Shown: piece by piece, positions 18,830-28,624 of the stretch | Layout: each line of letters begins with the position of its first letter | Position numbering within the stretch: the first letter of the stretch is position 1 | Assembly: GCA_024640825.1 (NCBI GenBank) | Contig: JAHEEG010000006.1 | Coordinates: 1 to 62,786, forward strand | Reading direction: 5' to 3' | Source: Gammaproteobacteria bacterium | GTDB lineage: Bacteria; Pseudomonadota; Gammaproteobacteria; Pseudomonadales; Azotimanducaceae | DNA length: 62,786 nt | The notes under the pieces: model-generated | Databases searched by the model: none | Told to the model about the DNA's origin: nothing | The model's input: the letters and a program-made list of their open reading frames with translations, nothing else | Translations under genes and position numbers: made by a program

Positions 18830-21546
18830 GCTTCATCCCAGTTGTTGCCAACCCCGGTATCAACGATCAGCGGAACATCCAGGTCGGCCCCACGCTCCAT
18901 GCGCGCGGTCGCCCCGTTGATAAGCTCATCCACCTGGCCTGCCGCAACTTCAAATACCAGCTCGTCATGCACCTGCATGATGATCAACGCATCGAGGCCC
19001 GAACCCGCAAGCCAGTCATCCACCTCGATCATCGCTCGCTTTATGATGTCTGCGGCTGATCCCTGCATGGGCGCATTGATTGCCGTGCGTTCTGCCGCCT
19101 GCCTGCGCTGTCCATTGCTGGAATTGATCTCCGGCAGATATAGGCGTCTACCAAAAACCGTTTCCACGTAGCCCTGGTCATGGGCGAGGGCACGGGTAGC
19201 GTCCATATAGGCCCTTACCCCCGGATACCGCTCGAAGTAGCGGTCGATGTAATCCTGGGCCAGTGCTCGAGAGATGCTCAGCTGACGGGACAGGCCGAAC
19301 GCGGACATGCCGTAGATGAGCCCGAAATTGATGGCCTTGGCGCTACGCCGCTGCTCGTCGGTTATTTCGCTCAGGCCCAAACCGAAAACCTCAGCCGCCG
19401 TGGCGCGGTGAATGTCCTGATTGTCGGCAAATGCGGACATCAACCCTTCATCCTGGGACAGATGCGCCATGATGCGCAGCTCTATCTGAGAGTAGTCGGC
19501 GGCAACAATACGTTTTCCAGAGGGCGCCACGAAGGCCTGCCTGATTCGGCGACCCTCAGCATGCCGAACCGGGATGTTCTGCAGATTGGGGTCTGAAGAA
19601 GAAAGCCTTCCTGTCGCGGTCACCGCCTGATGATACGAAGTGTGGATCCGCCCGGTCTTCTGATTGATCTGCAGCGGGAGCTTGTCCGAGTAAGTGGATT
19701 TCAACTTCGCCAGCGTTCTGTAGTCCATGATCAGTCGTGGCAGCTCATAGTCCTGAGCCAGGTCCTGCAGAACCGGCTCTGCGGTCGACGGCTGTCCCTT
19801 GGGCGTCTTCTTGAGCACAGGCAGCTGCAGCTTGGCATACAGTATCCCTTGCAACTGCTTCGGCGAGTCCAGGTTGAATTCCTCGCCGGCCATCGCCCAC
19901 GCCTCCTCGGTAAGCGCCTGCAGTCGCCCTTCCAGCTCGCGGCTGAAGTCCTCCAGCAGGCCGCCATCCACCAAGGCACCATTACGCTCGATGCGCGAGA
20001 GCACTGCCACGAGGGGTACTTCGATCGCCTCGTAGACCCGACGCAGCCCCGGCTCTGATTCCAACCTGGGCCACAATGCCTGGTGCAGCTGCAGGGTAAC
20101 GTCAGCGTCTTCCGCAGCGTAGTCAGCCGCTTGCTCCACTGCTACCTGATCAAAGGTAATCTGCTTGGCGCCTTTTCCTGCCACGTCCTCGTAGTGAACA
20201 GTTTCCAGGCCGAGATAGCGCTTCGCCATGTCGTCCATGTTGTGCCGCCCTGAAACGCTGTTCAGCACGTAAGACTCAAGCATGGTGTCGTGCCGGATGC
20301 CCGCCAGTCGCACGCCATACCGGGCCAGCACGCTGAGGTCATACTTTAGGTTCTGGCCAACTTTGTGCTGCTGCGGATCTTCCAGCAAGGGTGTCAGGCG
20401 CTTCAGCACGGCGCTCAGGGAAAGCTGTGGTGGGGCACCGACGTAGTTATGGCCCACAGGCAGGTACCCGGCGCTACCTGCTTCTACCGCGAAAGAAAAC
20501 CCAACAAGCTCCGCATCCATGTAGTTGAGACTGGTAGTTTCAGTATCGAAGGCGATAAGGTCCGCCTGCTCCAGGCGCTCAAGCCAACGGCTCAGCTTTT
20601 CTTCGGTGTCGATAACCTCGTAGTTCCGCTCCGCATTCCCAGAGGCGGGCCCAGGCGCGTCGTCTACCCCAAGTTCGGGCACCCAGGATTTGAAATCCAG
20701 CTTTTCGAACAGCGCCCTGAGCGCATCTTCATCCGCCGGCGCCGGCTCCAGATCCCCTATTCCCAAATCGAGATCCACATCGCATTTGATGGTGGTAAGT
20801 TCCTTCGACAGCGGAAGCTGCTTCAGGCTCGACCTCAGATTCTCGCCCACTTTGCCTTTTATCTCGGAAGCCCTCTCCATAACCTGGTCCAGACTGCCAT
20901 ATTCAACCAGCCACTTGGCCGCCGTCTTGGGGCCAACCTTGGGAACTCCGGGTATGTTGTCAGCGGTGTCACCCGTCAGCGCCAGATAATCGATGATGCG
21001 TTCAGGAGGAACGCCAAATTTTTCCACGACGCCGTTACGGTCAAGCGTCGTGTCAGTCATCGTGTTCACGAGGGTGACATGAGCGCTGACGAGCTGAGCC
21101 ATATCCTTGTCACCGGTGGATATGACCGTGTGCCGACGCTGCGCCGTTGCCTGATGCGCCAACGTGCCGATTACATCATCCGCCTCCACATCCGGCACAA
21201 TGATAAGCGGTAGACCCATGGCGCGAATGATCTCGTGTATGGGCTCGATCTGCTCTCGCAGCTCGTCGGGCATGGGCGGCCGATTGGCTTTGTACTCCGA
21301 ATACAGATCATTACGGAAGGTCTTGCCTTTAGCATCGAAGATCACGGCCACGGGGCTGCCCGGATAGTCTTTTAGAAGCTTTCGCAACATACCAATGACC
21401 CCCCGGATTGCGCCCGTCGGAAAGCCGTCCGCTGCGGTGAGCGCAGGCAGGGCGTGATAGGCGCGAAAAAGATAGGAGGAACCATCGACAAGAACCACGG
21501 GAGCCGTTGCCTCCGAACCTGCATCAGCTGGGCGCATCGCCGCCAT
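18823..21546 (-). CDS. polA: DNA polymerase I
   Basis: 907 aa with 5'-3' exo, 3'-5' exo (FDTETTSLNY) and polymerase (ADYSQIELRIMAHLS, VHDELVFE) motifs. Confidence 0.98.
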   Translation of the reverse strand: MAAMRPADAGSEATAPVVLVDGSSYLFRAYHALPALTAADGFPTGAIRGVIGMLRKLLKDYPGSPVAVIFDAKGKTFRNDLYSEYKANRPPMPDELREQIEPIHEIIRAMGLPLIIVPDVEADDVIGTLAHQATAQRRHTVISTGDKDMAQLVSAHVTLVNTMTDTTLDRNGVVEKFGVPPERIIDYLALTGDTADNIPGVPKVGPKTAAKWLVEYGSLDQVMERASEIKGKVGENLRSSLKQLPLSKELTTIKCDVDLDLGIGDLEPAPADEDALRALFEKLDFKSWVPELGVDDAPGPASGNAERNYEVIDTEEKLSRWLERLEQADLIAFDTETTSLNYMDAELVGFSFAVEAGSAGYLPVGHNYVGAPPQLSLSAVLKRLTPLLEDPQQHKVGQNLKYDLSVLARYGVRLAGIRHDTMLESYVLNSVSGRHNMDDMAKRYLGLETVHYEDVAGKGAKQITFDQVAVEQAADYAAEDADVTLQLHQALWPRLESEPGLRRVYEAIEVPLVAVLSRIERNGALVDGGLLEDFSRELEGRLQALTEEAWAMAGEEFNLDSPKQLQGILYAKLQLPVLKKTPKGQPSTAEPVLQDLAQDYELPRLIMDYRTLAKLKSTYSDKLPLQINQKTGRIHTSYHQAVTATGRLSSSDPNLQNIPVRHAEGRRIRQAFVAPSGKRIVAADYSQIELRIMAHLSQDEGLMSAFADNQDIHRATAAEVFGLGLSEITDEQRRSAKAINFGLIYGMSAFGLSRQLSISRALAQDYIDRYFERYPGVRAYMDATRALAHDQGYVETVFGRRLYLPEINSSNGQRRQAAERTAINAPMQGSAADIIKRAMIEVDDWLAGSGLDALIIMQVHDELVFEVAAGQVDELINGATARMERGADLDVPLIVDTGVGNNWDEAH

Positions 21547-21593
21547 TAATCAACCCCTTAAAAGTCTGACAGGAAATCTGCCAAGAAAACTCG

Positions 21594-22010
21594 TTGCAGA
21601 CGCTTTGCCTTGAACTCCGCTTTGCGTCACCATTCGCGCCTATGGTACCCGCGAAGCACAGAGGCCAGAAACTCCCCGTGAGCAAGGGCGTATCCGCTCG
21701 CCCTGAAGGCGGCCGCCGACAGCGGACCGCCTACCGCCTGCTTCGCGCCCTATGCTTGGTAGTGACCGTCCCTTGGGCGGCATTCGCTGCGGCCCAGGAC
21801 GGGGACCTACGGGGTCCCGACATCGTCATCATCGCCGAAGAGGAACGGACGATATTCGAGTTCAGGCAAGGCGGCGAGTTGCGAATGGTTCGCGTAGTGC
21901 CCCAGATAGGCAAGCCCTACTACCTGGTGCCAAGAGACCAGACCAAAGGCTTCGGTAATCTGGAACGCGCCGACATGCTTCTGCCCTCCTGGGTGATCGT
22001 CGAATTCTGA
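21594..22010 (+). CDS. DUF2782 protein
   Basis: IVIIAEEERTIFEFRQGGELRMVRVVPQIGKPYYLVP; located between polA and thrB as in pseudomonads; start uncertain. Confidence 0.78.
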   Translation: MQTLCLELRFASPFAPMVPAKHRGQKLPVSKGVSARPEGGRRQRTAYRLLRALCLVVTVPWAAFAAAQDGDLRGPDIVIIAEEERTIFEFRQGGELRMVRVVPQIGKPYYLVPRDQTKGFGNLERADMLLPSWVIVEF

Positions 22011-22040
22011 CCCGCTACCGACAGCGCGGCCTATAGGCAA

Positions 22041-23018
22041 ATGAACGCCATTACAAACCTTGACCTTCTGCACCTTGAAGCCCTTGTGGACAGGTATGAC
22101 GTGGGTGAGCTGGTCCGTTACTGGCCGGCGGCAAACGGCATCGAGAACAGCAACTACTTCCTGGCCACCCAGAAACAGGGCATCGAGCGGCACTACGTTC
22201 TGACTGTCCTGGAGCAGCCATCCAACGCAGGGGGATCTCTGGTACCACTGCTGGATTCGTGCGTCGACGCTGGCCTGCCCGTACCGGCCGTCGTCAGAGA
22301 TCGGGACGGTAGTACCTACAGCCGTCTTGATGGCAAGCCGGTGCTCCTCTGTCAGCGGCTGCCCGGGCAACATGCTTACAACCCCACGACCCGACAGGTT
22401 GAGGCGCTTGGCCGCTTTGCCGCGCGATTTCACAACGCAACGGCCAAGCTGGCGTTCCCGCTACCCCCTTACCCCAGAGACGCGAAGTGGCTGCATGTCC
22501 AGGTACAGGCATGCGTTGGCCGGGTCGGCTGGGCAGCCGGAGATCTGATGAAAGAGACGGCTCGACGAATAGCCCATGGCCTGGAACGACAGGACGTAAA
22601 AAGCCTGCCGCAAGGGCCGATCCACGGAGACCTCTTCCGAGACAACGTGCTCTTTAACGATCAGGGATTGACAGGTGTGCTGGACTTCCATCACGCCGCA
22701 ACGGGATACCTCGTTTACGACCTTGCGGTGGCTGCCAACGACTGGTGCACGGACGCTCAGGGCGCGCTTGACACCGAACGCACTATGGCACTGCTGCGCG
22801 CGTACCATGCGATTCGCCCGATGCAGAAGCAAGAGCTGTGGCACTTCCCCTTTTTCTGCCTCTATGCGGCCTTGGCCTTCTGGCTGTCTCGCTCAACGGT
22901 GGCGTTGCAGAGCCGGGGAAAATCTGCCCTGCGCTCCAACAATCCGAATGAGTTCCAGCGCATCGTGGCGCACCACACTTCCCATTTCTTCTACGTGGAC
23001 GAACGTCAGCTGAACTGA
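22041..23018 (+). CDS. thrB: homoserine kinase (aminoglycoside phosphotransferase-fold)
   Basis: GIENSNYFLAT, GPIHGDLFRDNVLF, GVLDFHHAATG motifs. Confidence 0.9.
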   Translation: MNAITNLDLLHLEALVDRYDVGELVRYWPAANGIENSNYFLATQKQGIERHYVLTVLEQPSNAGGSLVPLLDSCVDAGLPVPAVVRDRDGSTYSRLDGKPVLLCQRLPGQHAYNPTTRQVEALGRFAARFHNATAKLAFPLPPYPRDAKWLHVQVQACVGRVGWAAGDLMKETARRIAHGLERQDVKSLPQGPIHGDLFRDNVLFNDQGLTGVLDFHHAATGYLVYDLAVAANDWCTDAQGALDTERTMALLRAYHAIRPMQKQELWHFPFFCLYAALAFWLSRSTVALQSRGKSALRSNNPNEFQRIVAHHTSHFFYVDERQLN

Positions 23019-23031
23019 GGTCCACACTGAA

Positions 23032-24003
23032 TCAAGGCGCGGCCCGCAGCAGGTAAAGGGCAAACCAGCTGTTTTCGTCCGTCCACCAAACCTCGGTGTC
23101 GAATCCACCTCGGCGGGCGAGCGCAATGAACTCAGCGGGATCGTACTTATAAGAGCTTTCAGTATGAATAGTTTCACCTTCCGTGAAGCTGATTTCATAC
23201 TCTCCCAAAACCACCGTCTGGGTTTCGCGGCTGCGGAGAAACATCTGAATGCACCCGAGCGCCTCATTGTAGCGCGCCTCATGGACGAAGCTGTTCGGAT
23301 CGAAGCTGACGCCCAGCTGGGCGTTGATGTGATGAAGCAGGTTCAGATTGAAGCGCGCGGTGATCCCCTGGGCATCGTTGTAGGCGGCTTCGAGCACCGC
23401 CGGGTCCTTTTTACGGTCCACGCCCACCAACATTTGCCCTCCCGGACCAAGGGTTCGAAGCACGTTGCGCAGAAACCCGACCGCGCTATCCGGCTCGAAG
23501 TTGCCGATGCTGGACCCCGGGAAGAAACCTACCTTAGGCAATTCAGATACCGGCTCGGGCAGCTTAAACGGCTGAGTGAAATCCGCGCAGGTCGGATAAA
23601 CCTTCAACCACGGGAAATCTCTGCTGAGCGCAGCCGACTGCAATTCAAGATGTTCAGCGGATATATCCACGGGTACGTATGCTTCCGGACGCGCCCGTTG
23701 CAGAACTTTTCGAATCTTCTGGCTGGATCCACTGCCGTACTCGACCACGCAAGCGTCGTTGCCCAGGGCCTCCGCGACACTCTGCTCGCACCGATCGAAC
23801 AAGTTCATCTCGGTGCGAGTCAAATAGTACTCGGGCAGCCGGGTTATGGCCTCGAAAAGCCTAGAGCCTTCCTCATCGTAGAAGTACTTCGGGGGCAATC
23901 GTTTCGGCAGAGCCTGAAGCCCACCGAGCACTTCCTGATACATGTCGGAAGCGTCCGGACCGAGGTCGAAGAACTGATAGCGAACCGAAGGTGAAGAGCT
24001 CAT
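23032..24003 (-). CDS. egtD: L-histidine N(alpha)-methyltransferase
   Basis: LPPKYFYDEEGSRLFEAITRLPEYYLTRTE, VEYGSGSSQKIRKVL, PGSSIGNFEPD motifs. Confidence 0.93.
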   Translation of the reverse strand: MSSSPSVRYQFFDLGPDASDMYQEVLGGLQALPKRLPPKYFYDEEGSRLFEAITRLPEYYLTRTEMNLFDRCEQSVAEALGNDACVVEYGSGSSQKIRKVLQRARPEAYVPVDISAEHLELQSAALSRDFPWLKVYPTCADFTQPFKLPEPVSELPKVGFFPGSSIGNFEPDSAVGFLRNVLRTLGPGGQMLVGVDRKKDPAVLEAAYNDAQGITARFNLNLLHHINAQLGVSFDPNSFVHEARYNEALGCIQMFLRSRETQTVVLGEYEISFTEGETIHTESSYKYDPAEFIALARRGGFDTEVWWTDENSWFALYLLRAAP

Positions 24004-24035
24004 GGCGTTTTGACTATCCTTGTTTTAGTGCAGAT

Positions 24036-24068
24036 GCAGTGCGGACGCAGTGCGGACGCAGTGCATGC
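24036..24068. repeat. 11-bp tandem repeat gcagtgcggac x2 plus degenerate third copy
   Basis: gcagtgcggac gcagtgcggac gcagtgcatgc in the egtB-egtD spacer. Confidence 0.9.
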
Positions 24069-24090
24069 GCGATGCGTTTCAGGCAGCTGT

Positions 24091-25314
24091 TCATAGATCC
24101 CGCGCCAGACGGATCCCGCTGAACTGCCATTTATCCCCAGGGTAGAAGAAGTTTCGATAGCTGGGGCGGACATGGCCAGGCGGGGTGGCGCAGGATCCGC
24201 CGCGCAGCACCATCTGGTTGCTCATGAACTTGCCGTTGTACTCCCCCAGCGTCCCATCCAGGGTGCGGAACCCCGGATACGCGACGTAGGGGCTGGAGGT
24301 CCATTCCCAGACGTCGCCAAACAGCTGTGCCAGACGACCCGGCGTTTCCCCATGTTGCGCCCCACGCTGCAGCGAGCATTGGATCGGAAGCGGGTGCAGA
24401 ACATCTGCATCCATGAAGTTCCCGGTGACCGGAAGGCCCGTGGCCGCAATTTCCCATTCCTGCTCAGTGGGCAGTCGACAATCACGCCAGCGAGCGAAGG
24501 CATCCGCCTCATAATAGCTGACGTGCACAACAGGGGCGTCAAGATTCAGAGTCGAGGCGCCCGAGAGCCGGTATTCATGCCAGGAATCACCGTCCCGATA
24601 CCAGTAGAGGGGCGCCAGCCGCGCTTCAACAGGCAGCTGCCCATTGACATCATCGCTACCAGCCGCCCCAGCTGCATTGCTGATCCGGGACCACCCCTCA
24701 CTGAGCCAAAGATCAGGGTTCCGATAACCGCCATCAAACACGAACTCGAGATACTCCCCGTTGGTCACCAGTCGATCAGCCAGCTCGAAAGGCTGCAACA
24801 GGACGGGGTGCCGGGGTTTCTCGTTGTCAAAACAGAAACCTTCAACCGCACCAATTTCGGCAAGGCCGCCTCGATGCTCGACGAACGACATGGGAAAGCG
24901 CTTCGCCGAGGCACCGGGTGTGCCCGCTAAATCCTCGCGATAGGCTGGTAGCAGCGGATTGTTGCCCAGGTTGTATTTGAGGTCCGTGACAAGCAGCTCC
25001 TGATGCTGCTGCTCGTGATGTAAGCCCAGTGCTACGCGGTCCTGGATGGTCTCGTCATGGGCATTGAGAAGCGCACGCATGGATTCATCGACGTGCTTTC
25101 GATAGTCGTAAATCTCGGCGACGGTGGGCCGGGACAGCGCCCCGCGACGCGCTCGGGGATAAGGCCGGCCCACGCCGTTGTAGTAGGAATTAAACAGATA
25201 TTCAAAGCGCTCGTGATACGGACGGTAGCTTGCGTCAAACGCACCGAGAACAAAGGTTTCAAAGAACCAGGTGGTATGCGCCAGATGCCATTTAGGCGGG
25301 CTGGCATCATCCAT
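24091..25314 (-). CDS. egtB: ergothioneine biosynthesis protein EgtB (DinB + sulfatase-modifying-factor domains)
   Basis: HLAHTTWFFETF, HHEQQHQELL (HxxxHxE iron site), VWEWTSSPYVAYPGF, LRGGSCATPPGHVRPSYRNFF. Conserved N-terminus extends upstream to about 25401 without ATG/GTG/TTG (see findings). Confidence 0.94.
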   Translation of the reverse strand: MDDASPPKWHLAHTTWFFETFVLGAFDASYRPYHERFEYLFNSYYNGVGRPYPRARRGALSRPTVAEIYDYRKHVDESMRALLNAHDETIQDRVALGLHHEQQHQELLVTDLKYNLGNNPLLPAYREDLAGTPGASAKRFPMSFVEHRGGLAEIGAVEGFCFDNEKPRHPVLLQPFELADRLVTNGEYLEFVFDGGYRNPDLWLSEGWSRISNAAGAAGSDDVNGQLPVEARLAPLYWYRDGDSWHEYRLSGASTLNLDAPVVHVSYYEADAFARWRDCRLPTEQEWEIAATGLPVTGNFMDADVLHPLPIQCSLQRGAQHGETPGRLAQLFGDVWEWTSSPYVAYPGFRTLDGTLGEYNGKFMSNQMVLRGGSCATPPGHVRPSYRNFFYPGDKWQFSGIRLARDL

Positions 25315-25466
25315 CGGCTGAACGCCGTAGTCATCGAGTTCCAGAGGTCGACACAGCCGCTCCGAGGCTTCTCGGACGCTCGCGTAGTGCTCCGCTAAAA
25401 TGGTTCCCCTCCACCTTGTCCTGGGTCCGATCCTGATTAGGCCCGGGGATGAATTCGGGCGCAGAG

Positions 25467-26105
25467 TCAGAAATTCTCGGCCAGCGCCTTGAACGATGCC
25501 ACTATGGTATCAGCTTGATGGGGCATTTTCGCGAATCCATGGTAGTGGCCTCGGGGATTCACAATCACGATGTTGGCGGTGTGGTCGACCTGGTATCCGC
25601 CACCTTCACCAGGCACTCGGGCAAAAGCGACATTGACCTGGGTGGCAAAACCGGCAATGGCATCACGCTCCCCTCGAACTCCGAGAAAGCGGGGTGAGAA
25701 AGCCTGTGCGTATTCACCGAGGGTTTCCAAATCATCACGCTCCGGATCGACGGTGACCAGAATGCCTTGGAACTGAGCTGCCGCTTCCGGGTCCGTCGTC
25801 TGCAGCTGTCGCTCTGCCTGGCCCAGGACAGCCATGGTAGTCGGGCAGATATCCGGACAGTTCGTGAAACCGAAGAAGATGAACGACCACTTACCCTGAA
25901 GGTTCTCGAGGGTGAAGGGTTGTCCGTCCTGGGCTACAAGGTCGAACTCGGTGATCTCTCGAGGCCGGGGCAGAATAAAGACCCCAAGTTCCCGCATTTC
26001 CTGTTCGGACAAGACAGGGCTTCGGGTCACGCTGAATACGAACATGCCTACGACGATGGCGATGAAGCTGACGCAGAGAAAGACAGTGAGCCGGACAGGC
26101 GTCAC
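25467..26105 (-). CDS. SCO1/SenC copper chaperone
   Basis: FFGFTNCPDICPTTM CxxxC motif, N-terminal TM, VDHTANIVIVNP His motif. Confidence 0.92.
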   Translation of the reverse strand: MTPVRLTVFLCVSFIAIVVGMFVFSVTRSPVLSEQEMRELGVFILPRPREITEFDLVAQDGQPFTLENLQGKWSFIFFGFTNCPDICPTTMAVLGQAERQLQTTDPEAAAQFQGILVTVDPERDDLETLGEYAQAFSPRFLGVRGERDAIAGFATQVNVAFARVPGEGGGYQVDHTANIVIVNPRGHYHGFAKMPHQADTIVASFKALAENF

Positions 26106-27031
26106 AGCGGGGTGAACTCCAACAGCGACCGAGACGCTGGCGCGTTGACCACCAGCCAGTAGTGGTCAACCAGCAGCACCACAAAGAGAAGCCCGAGGTA
26201 GACGATGGAGTAGCGAAAGGTTTCCAGCGGGGCCCTGGGATTCCTGTTGATCAGCAGGACCACGGCCCAGTATATGAAACCTGCGCCAAGCCCCAGCGCG
26301 CCAGCCAGATACAGCCAACCGCTCATCCCGATGGCAAAGGGCATCAGGCTGGAAGCCAGCAGAATGAGGGTGTAGAGAAATATGTGCAGTCGGGTCAGCG
26401 GCTCGCCGTGAGTCACCGGCAGCATAGGTACGTCCACCGACGCGTATTCCTCTTTGCGATCCAGTGCCAGCGCCCAGAAATGAGGTGGCGTCCAGGCGAA
26501 TATGATGAGCACCAGTAGCAGGGCGCCGGGCTCAATGCTGTTGCTTACTGCAGCCCATCCGAACAGGGGCGGTGCAGCCCCGAACAGGCCGCCGATAACT
26601 ATGTTCTGAGGGGTAGCCCGTTTCAGGAACAGCGTGTAAATCAGTCCGTAGCCTACCCAGGACGCCAGGTTCAACCAGGCAGTAAGCGGATTCACCAGAA
26701 AATACAGGACAGCCATGCCGGCGATACCCAACAGGGCCGAGAAGGCCAGCCCCTGGGCGAAACCGACCCGCCCAGTGGCTACCGGACGGTGTTCAGTGCG
26801 AGCCATACGGGCATCAATATGCGCATCGGCCAGATGATTGACGACGGCCGCGGAACCGGCCACCAGCGCTATGCCTGTCAGGCCGAAGATCAAGATGTCC
26901 AGAGGCACCATTCCCGGGACAGCTAAAAACATTCCGACGAGCGCGCACAGAAGCATCAACAGCACGACCCGGGGCTTTGTCAGCTCCAGATAGTCTCGCC
27001 AGCTGGTGATATGGGCGGTGGCTTCGCTCAT
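26102..27031 (-). CDS. ctaB: protohaem IX farnesyltransferase
   Basis: ELTKPRVVLLMLLCALVGM, NHLADAHIDARMARTEHRPVATGR prenyltransferase motif; ATG at 27031 overlaps ctaA stop. Confidence 0.94.
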   Translation of the reverse strand: MSEATAHITSWRDYLELTKPRVVLLMLLCALVGMFLAVPGMVPLDILIFGLTGIALVAGSAAVVNHLADAHIDARMARTEHRPVATGRVGFAQGLAFSALLGIAGMAVLYFLVNPLTAWLNLASWVGYGLIYTLFLKRATPQNIVIGGLFGAAPPLFGWAAVSNSIEPGALLLVLIIFAWTPPHFWALALDRKEEYASVDVPMLPVTHGEPLTRLHIFLYTLILLASSLMPFAIGMSGWLYLAGALGLGAGFIYWAVVLLINRNPRAPLETFRYSIVYLGLLFVVLLVDHYWLVVNAPASRSLLEFTPL

Positions 27032-28068
27032 GAGGTCTGTCCGTCTCGAAAGGCGCGATAGTTTACTGTAACCAGGGAGACCAACAACAGGGCGCCCACG
27101 GCATTGTGCGCGGTGGCGATATTCAGCGGCAACATGAGCACCACGTTCAGAATCCCCAGCAGAATCTGGCCCGCCAGGACCGCCGCGACGGGCAGGGCCA
27201 TAGGCGACCGAGCGTCCCATAAACGCCAGATCAACGCGCCAACAACCAGCAGAACCAGCAGAGCACCGACCCTGTGGGTGAACTGAATAGCCACTCTGGC
27301 GTCGCTTTCCAACTGCCCGCCGAGATAGTTGGGGCCAACCGATTGAGCAATGTTGAAGCCCTCTCTCAGATCCATGCCGGGCCACCAGTCGCCGTGACAG
27401 GTTGGAAAGTCCGGACAGGCCAACGCCGCGTAGTTGGAAGAGACCCAGCCTCCCAGCACAATCTGCGCAATGACAACCAGCAGAGCCGCGAGGGCGTGCC
27501 GTCGCAAACGAGCCGGCACCCAGGCACCCCGGAGCAGGCCCAGCCGCAGGCAGAGCAGCCACAGCAGCGACAGCGTCGCGAACCCGCCGAGCAGATGCGC
27601 GGTAACGACCTGAGGCCAAAGCTTGAGGGTGACCGTCCAGGCACCAAAGGCCCCCTGGCAGATCACCAGCAACAACAGAAACAGAGGCAGCTTGAGGGGC
27701 AAGCGCTGATCTGATCGCGGCGGCTGGGCACCCTGGATCGAAGGGGGTGGTTGTTTCTTGTCTTTCTTGGCGCTGAACACGGCACCCACCGCGATACCGA
27801 GAATCAGCAGACCCAGCGTTCCCGCGAAGTAGCGGTGGATCATCTCCCACCAAGCCTTTTCGGTCTCGAGCGGTGCATCGGGGAATCGCTCCGCCGCCTG
27901 GTTCACTTCGTGGGCGGCATCAGGAACGGTAAGAAAGCCATAACAGCCAGGCCAGTCCGGACAGCCGAGCCCTGCATCGGATAGTCGCGTAAAAGCGCCC
28001 AGTATCACCACAACCAAGGCGAAACCGACCGAAAACAGGCCCAAGCTGAGCATTTTCTGCCTAGCCAA
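27028..28068 (-). CDS. ctaA: haem A synthase CtaA/COX15
   Basis: VVILGAFTRLSDAGLGCPDWPGCYG, EMIHRYFAGTLG, HRVGALLVL, NVVLMLPLNIATAHNAVGALLL. Confidence 0.93.
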   Translation of the reverse strand: MARQKMLSLGLFSVGFALVVVILGAFTRLSDAGLGCPDWPGCYGFLTVPDAAHEVNQAAERFPDAPLETEKAWWEMIHRYFAGTLGLLILGIAVGAVFSAKKDKKQPPPSIQGAQPPRSDQRLPLKLPLFLLLLVICQGAFGAWTVTLKLWPQVVTAHLLGGFATLSLLWLLCLRLGLLRGAWVPARLRRHALAALLVVIAQIVLGGWVSSNYAALACPDFPTCHGDWWPGMDLREGFNIAQSVGPNYLGGQLESDARVAIQFTHRVGALLVLLVVGALIWRLWDARSPMALPVAAVLAGQILLGILNVVLMLPLNIATAHNAVGALLLVSLVTVNYRAFRDGQTS

Positions 28069-28624
28069 TCTGCGACACCTTCAGGAGCTTTTTGAGATCT
28101 TCCAGAACCGGCTTGCCAGCATCGGCAAACGGATAACGAAATACCAGATTGCCAATGGGATCGACAATATAGATTCCCGGCCCAAGATCTTGAATCCGAC
28201 CAGAGAGAAATTTCAGTTTTGGGTAGCGGTCCGCAAACGGTTGGTTTGCCGGAATCCAACGTTGCACCAGTGCCCGACGCACACGATTGGCATCCTTGTT
28301 CAGCAGCGCGTGAAGCTGTCGCAGCTGATGCAGCGCCCGGTCACACTCTCCTTCGCAACTACCTGGCGAAACTACCCACAGCCACCAGGTTCCGCCCTCG
28401 GTCACAGGCTGGTTCTGCTGGTCTCGAATATCGAGGGATCGCACGGTCGTGGGCGGCGTTACGAACTCACCTTTATTCGTCGTGCCCCAGACCTCGCCCT
28501 GACGGGCCAGGTGGAAAAGCCCATAGGAGCCAGCCAGGGACAGCACGGCGATCGACAGGATGGTGATCAGCTGAATCCTGTTCTTCCGGCGCTGGGCGGC
28601 TTGTGCCGCTTGCACATCAGCCAT
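28061..28624 (-). CDS. membrane-anchored Sco/thioredoxin-like protein of the cox locus
   Basis: One TM; WLWVVSPGSCEGECDRALHQLRQLHALL with CxxxC; GIYIVDPIGNLVFRY. Confidence 0.65.
   Translation of the reverse strand: MADVQAAQAAQRRKNRIQLITILSIAVLSLAGSYGLFHLARQGEVWGTTNKGEFVTPPTTVRSLDIRDQQNQPVTEGGTWWLWVVSPGSCEGECDRALHQLRQLHALLNKDANRVRRALVQRWIPANQPFADRYPKLKFLSGRIQDLGPGIYIVDPIGNLVFRYPFADAGKPVLEDLKKLLKVSQIG

Noticed and set aside
27032-27853. N-terminal half of the 583-aa ORF containing ctaB
   Set aside because: This part overlaps ctaA in another frame; ctaB starts at ATG 27031.
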